64,000 nucleotides of DNA from assembly GCF_905220365.1 (NCBI RefSeq), contig NC_061125.1, positions 11,487,831-11,551,830 on the forward strand, written 5' to 3'. The position numbers were made by a program, and so were the translations under genes. A model generated the notes under the pieces. It was not told the DNA's origin. It ran no database searches and saw only the letters and a list, made by a program, of their open reading frames with translations. This stretch comes from Vanessa cardui. Its lineage: Eukaryota; Arthropoda; Insecta; Lepidoptera; Nymphalidae. Below are positions 61,489-64,000 of this stretch, piece after piece (the stretch's first letter is position 1; each line of letters begins with the position of its first letter).

Positions 61489-62042
61489 AAATGTAACTTC
61501 ATATTACAGTAAATTCTTCTTCTCAAAGTCTTCGATCAGCTTACTTATTACACTAAAAAATAATTACTCATTTTATACTGTGTAAATAAAATAAATACAT
61601 TATTGATACATATCTTAATGTATCAATAATGCTTAAAGTAGCTAGCATCATTTCATAAAATGTTTCAGATATCGAGCAACAAAAATGGTTTTTAATGGGA
61701 AAGTATCAAAATTGTTACGTATACTTTGGTACTTCTACTCGAATGAAGTATGCAAAGCTGTTCATCCAATACAATATCATCGCCTAAATGATATTCGACA
61801 ATTGAGTGCATTCGGAGGACAGTTAAGAGGATCGTTTGCAAACCATTAAAGAGAACACGCAAATAAAATGGCACATTATACTGTTCCAGTACAAATTAAA
61901 TCCAAATTAGTGATAATTGCAGCCAGTCGCAATACCATTAATGAAGTTTTGGTTGTACGTAACACGTTGAATGTGAAATTTATTTTTCATTCCATTATAC
62001 ATATTAATATAGTTTAAATGCTATTGAATTTTAAAATTATAA
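61489..62042. other. Gene-free AT-rich sequence
   Basis: Contains only the hairpin listed at 61598-61631. Confidence 0.55.
61598..61631. repeat. Perfect 14-bp inverted repeat (hairpin)
   Basis: CATTATTGATACAT (61598-61611) and ATGTATCAATAATG (61618-61631) enclose a 6-nt loop. Confidence 0.9.
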
Positions 62043-62250
62043 TGTCGAGCAGTGTACACCGGTTTTCATTTGTAAGCCCAGTGGTCCCGGGTTCGATTCC
62101 CGACCGAGTCGATGTAGAAAATGTTCATTAGTACTCTATGTTGTCTTAGGTTTGAATGCCTAAAGAACTGTTAGATACCAAAATTTTAGCTGCTTTTTGA
62201 CATTTTACATTGAGATCAGAGTAATGTTCGTGATGAACTTTATCTGGTCG
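62043..62250 (+). mobile_element. SINE family B, degraded copy
   Basis: The head has lost several bases (TGTCGAGCAGTGTACACCGG). Box B GGTTCGATTCC is intact at 62090-62100. The body is diverged, and the segment around the GGTACCGTCG region is shortened. Confidence 0.75.
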
Positions 62251-62933
62251 TGACGGATTGTTTATGTATGTATTTGAGAACTAAACTAACTAAACTAAAC
62301 TAAAAAAAACATCTCCTGCGCAATTGGTAGATATACCAGCGCCATATTGTTGTTGAACGTAATTATGTACAATCATGCAAGATTATTGATTTGAAGTATT
62401 CATTATATATACATATAATAAAAATCAAGTGTCTGTGTGTAATATTATTAATATTAAAATAATAAAGTATAAATATCAAAACATATTTTTTCGCAATTTT
62501 TGTTTGGCTGTCTGTCTGCCTGTTTGTTCTGGCTACTGGAAAATTAACGGCTATTATTTTTACATAAATGTGTAGTACTTGTGTCGCAATGGCGATTTAA
62601 TTGTCCCAATCAAAGGAGTGTGAATTATAAAAAAATATATAATGATTATTCATTTATTGACACAGATAAAAATAAAGTTGTTTTTATATTATAGTTAAAA
62701 AATCACTGTTATCTTTACAAATAACACAGATATTGCTGGATATAATACTCAATTATTGTCAATTACCCAACTTCGTTAATTAAAAGGCGACAATGTTGAA
62801 ATTTATCTTGAAAGTACGAAAATCCGAGCCGGGGCCAAGTGAGATAAAACTGTTATTTCTTAAATCACCAATTACGAGGAGGTTTCATTTCCTGATTACG
62901 AGATAACGTTTTCTATTTTAATATTCTTCAAGT
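62251..62933. other. Gene-free sequence downstream of the GILT-like gene
   Basis: 62403-62545 is a partial RTE-like relic (TATATACATATAATAAAAAT, GTCTGTCTGCCTGTTTGTTC). On the minus strand, possible polyadenylation signals for the gene are ATTAAA at 62922-62917, very close to the stop, and AATAAA at 62658-62653. Confidence 0.45.
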
Positions 62934-63584
62934 TTAAATTTTACAGTGTGTTATTCCCGTTGTTGGGTCATCTGCTAATGCGAAGCAAATTGTGCCTCGT
63001 AAATTTCTGTAAGCCTGGGCATGGTGGTCGACATTGATGTTATTATTGAAAACGATAAATGGTATGAACTGTATCGCTTCTACAGCCGGCGTTGAAACGA
63101 GCTCAGCTGGACCTTCTAAGGCGCTTCCAGTCGTTGACATGCAATAGTCTACTTCAATAACACTCAGACCAACAGACTGAGCACAGTATAGACTCTTCTG
63201 TCGAAGAGCAGGGAATGGCGGCGAAAATTCACACTGCATATATTTAATTTGAGCGTCCGTATTTCCAGCAAGTAAGCTAAGAGCGCATCTCTGGACACGA
63301 TTGGCCCAACAATCGTCTTCACCGAATTGGCAAATGAGATTACCTTCAGCGTCTCTTCTAGTTCTTCCCCATGGCACGAATTCGATCTGCAAATACTCCT
63401 TGTATAATTCGTATGTTTCAATTAGTTGGGTTGTTATAAATCTGGCAGCGTCAGAGCATGCTGCGGTGCTTCCAATTCTCATGTGAATAGTACCGTTTAC
63501 AGTTTGTAGTGCTGCCTCAGCCGATGAGGCATATAAAAACAGAAATGCAAATGCTATATACATTATTTTGGCCGCGTTTGACAT
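62934..63584 (-). CDS. GILT-like thiol reductase family protein, divergent (216 aa)
   Basis: GILT enzymes reduce disulfides in proteins entering lysosomes or are secreted; insect members act in immunity. Residues 1-24 form a signal peptide (hydrophobic IMYIAFAFLFLYA, likely cut after AEA). The family signature CQHGxxECxxNxxxxC is present as CQFGEDDCWANRVQRC (85-100), with His to Phe and Glu to Asp changes. The redox site, CXXC in mammals and often CPDS-like in insects, is AACSDA: C43 remains and the partner position is A46. Further cysteines are at 118, 134, 148, 200 and 214. One N-glycosylation site is N30 (NGT). The ATG at 63584 is chosen because the longer frame begins with GTG. The frame is a single uninterrupted exon of normal family length. 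Reductase activity is doubtful; the family assignment is firm. Confidence 0.88.
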   Translation of the reverse strand: MSNAAKIMYIAFAFLFLYASSAEAALQTVNGTIHMRIGSTAACSDAARFITTQLIETYELYKEYLQIEFVPWGRTRRDAEGNLICQFGEDDCWANRVQRCALSLLAGNTDAQIKYMQCEFSPPFPALRQKSLYCAQSVGLSVIEVDYCMSTTGSALEGPAELVSTPAVEAIQFIPFIVFNNNINVDHHAQAYRNLRGTICFALADDPTTGITHCKI

Positions 63585-63616
63585 GTCACCGAGGGATGTA
63601 GGCCACACAATGTCCG

Positions 63617-63650
63617 CCTACTGTGTGAGCGTTTGATTTTATTTTTATCT
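63617..63650 (-). promoter_or_regulatory. Candidate core promoter of the GILT-like gene
   Basis: On the minus strand a TATA-like AGATAAAAATAAAA lies at about 63650-63637. An initiator-like CACAGTA follows roughly 20-25 bases downstream, near 63625-63619. That would give a 5' leader of about 35-40 nt before the ATG at 63584. This is inference from spacing and motif resemblance only. Confidence 0.3.
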
Positions 63651-64000
63651 ATCCAAGTATATACGATAATGTTGAGGATTAAGACTTTTGTAACGAAGAT
63701 AATTTTTGGACTTGGCGTTTTTAATATTGATAAATAATCAATTAGAAAGATTAGATTCGTAGATTCTTGATTATCATAGCAAGTGTAATCATATCCATAT
63801 TGAATAAAGATTTTTGAGTTTGATTTTTGACTAGTCGATAAGATTAATATTTTTATCAAAAAATCATAATCATAATAAATGTTCGGATTTATTTATGATT
63901 TTATCTTATATTTTTTTATTAAAAGTTTGTGTACAATTTCTATCAACATATTTTTAATCCAAAGTAATATAGTTTGTCACCTAGATACAATCCATTATTC
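63651..64000. other. Gene-free AT-rich sequence upstream of the GILT-like gene
   Basis: No coding exon recognised up to the window end. The 98-aa minus-strand frame overlapping the gene start is a shadow. Confidence 0.5.

Noticed and set aside
63585..63608. Eight extra N-terminal residues on the GILT-like protein
   Set aside because: That extension begins with a GTG codon; the signal peptide fits the ATG at 63584.
63563..63859. 98-aa minus-strand frame overlapping the GILT-like start
   Set aside because: Different frame, AT-rich, no family resemblance; the GILT frame with its signal peptide explains the region.

Overview
The window is AT-rich eukaryotic DNA with the repeat content of a lepidopteran genome, most likely a butterfly and plausibly a nymphalid. 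The main reasons are: a dense population of tRNA-derived SINEs of the type known from butterflies (Metulj-like: tRNA-like head with box A and box B, tail ending in a GTT run); a second tRNA-headed SINE family; several dispersed repeats that I recognise as lepidopteran; and two jockey-superclade LINEs. The species assignment is inference. There are no bacterial operons, CRISPR arrays or rRNA genes.

Layout. From 1 to about 62.9 kb I find no convincing host coding exon. This is a gene desert or a very large intron. It holds a decayed retroelement ORF end (1-380, with a second short relic at 38730-38814); about eleven copies of SINE family A (450, 11159, 14139, 20687, 28789, 33941, 35288, 40240, 41118, 51378, 52876 and 58956); four copies of SINE family B (11941, 28223, 42625, 62043); five to seven copies of a dispersed repeat, family C; two of repeat family D; and many RTE-like 3' end relics. 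A near-complete LINE lies at 15393-20260 on the minus strand with both ORFs open (ORF1 249 aa, ORF2 endonuclease plus reverse transcriptase 976 aa). A second, broken LINE lies at 55299-58364 on the minus strand. A GC-rich retroposed segment with a perfect 15-bp target-site duplication lies at 22235-22653. A candidate solo LTR (28988-29355) splits one SINE. Several unique GC-elevated islands (around 7.3, 12.4, 13.5, 26.8, 44.7, 45.9 and 54.5 kb) are candidate conserved non-coding sequence. One of them, at 34.85-35.01 kb, looks like a promoter plus first exon with a splice donor.

The only recognisable host gene is at the right edge (62934-63584, minus strand). It is an intact single-exon secreted/lysosomal protein of the GILT thiol-reductase family whose active-site CXXC is reduced to one cysteine, with a plausible core promoter directly upstream.

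I do not see a previously undescribed multi-gene system here. The points most worth a second look are the divergent GILT gene, the open LINE, the nested solo LTR, the GC-rich retroposed element, the inverted SINE pair and the candidate first exon.
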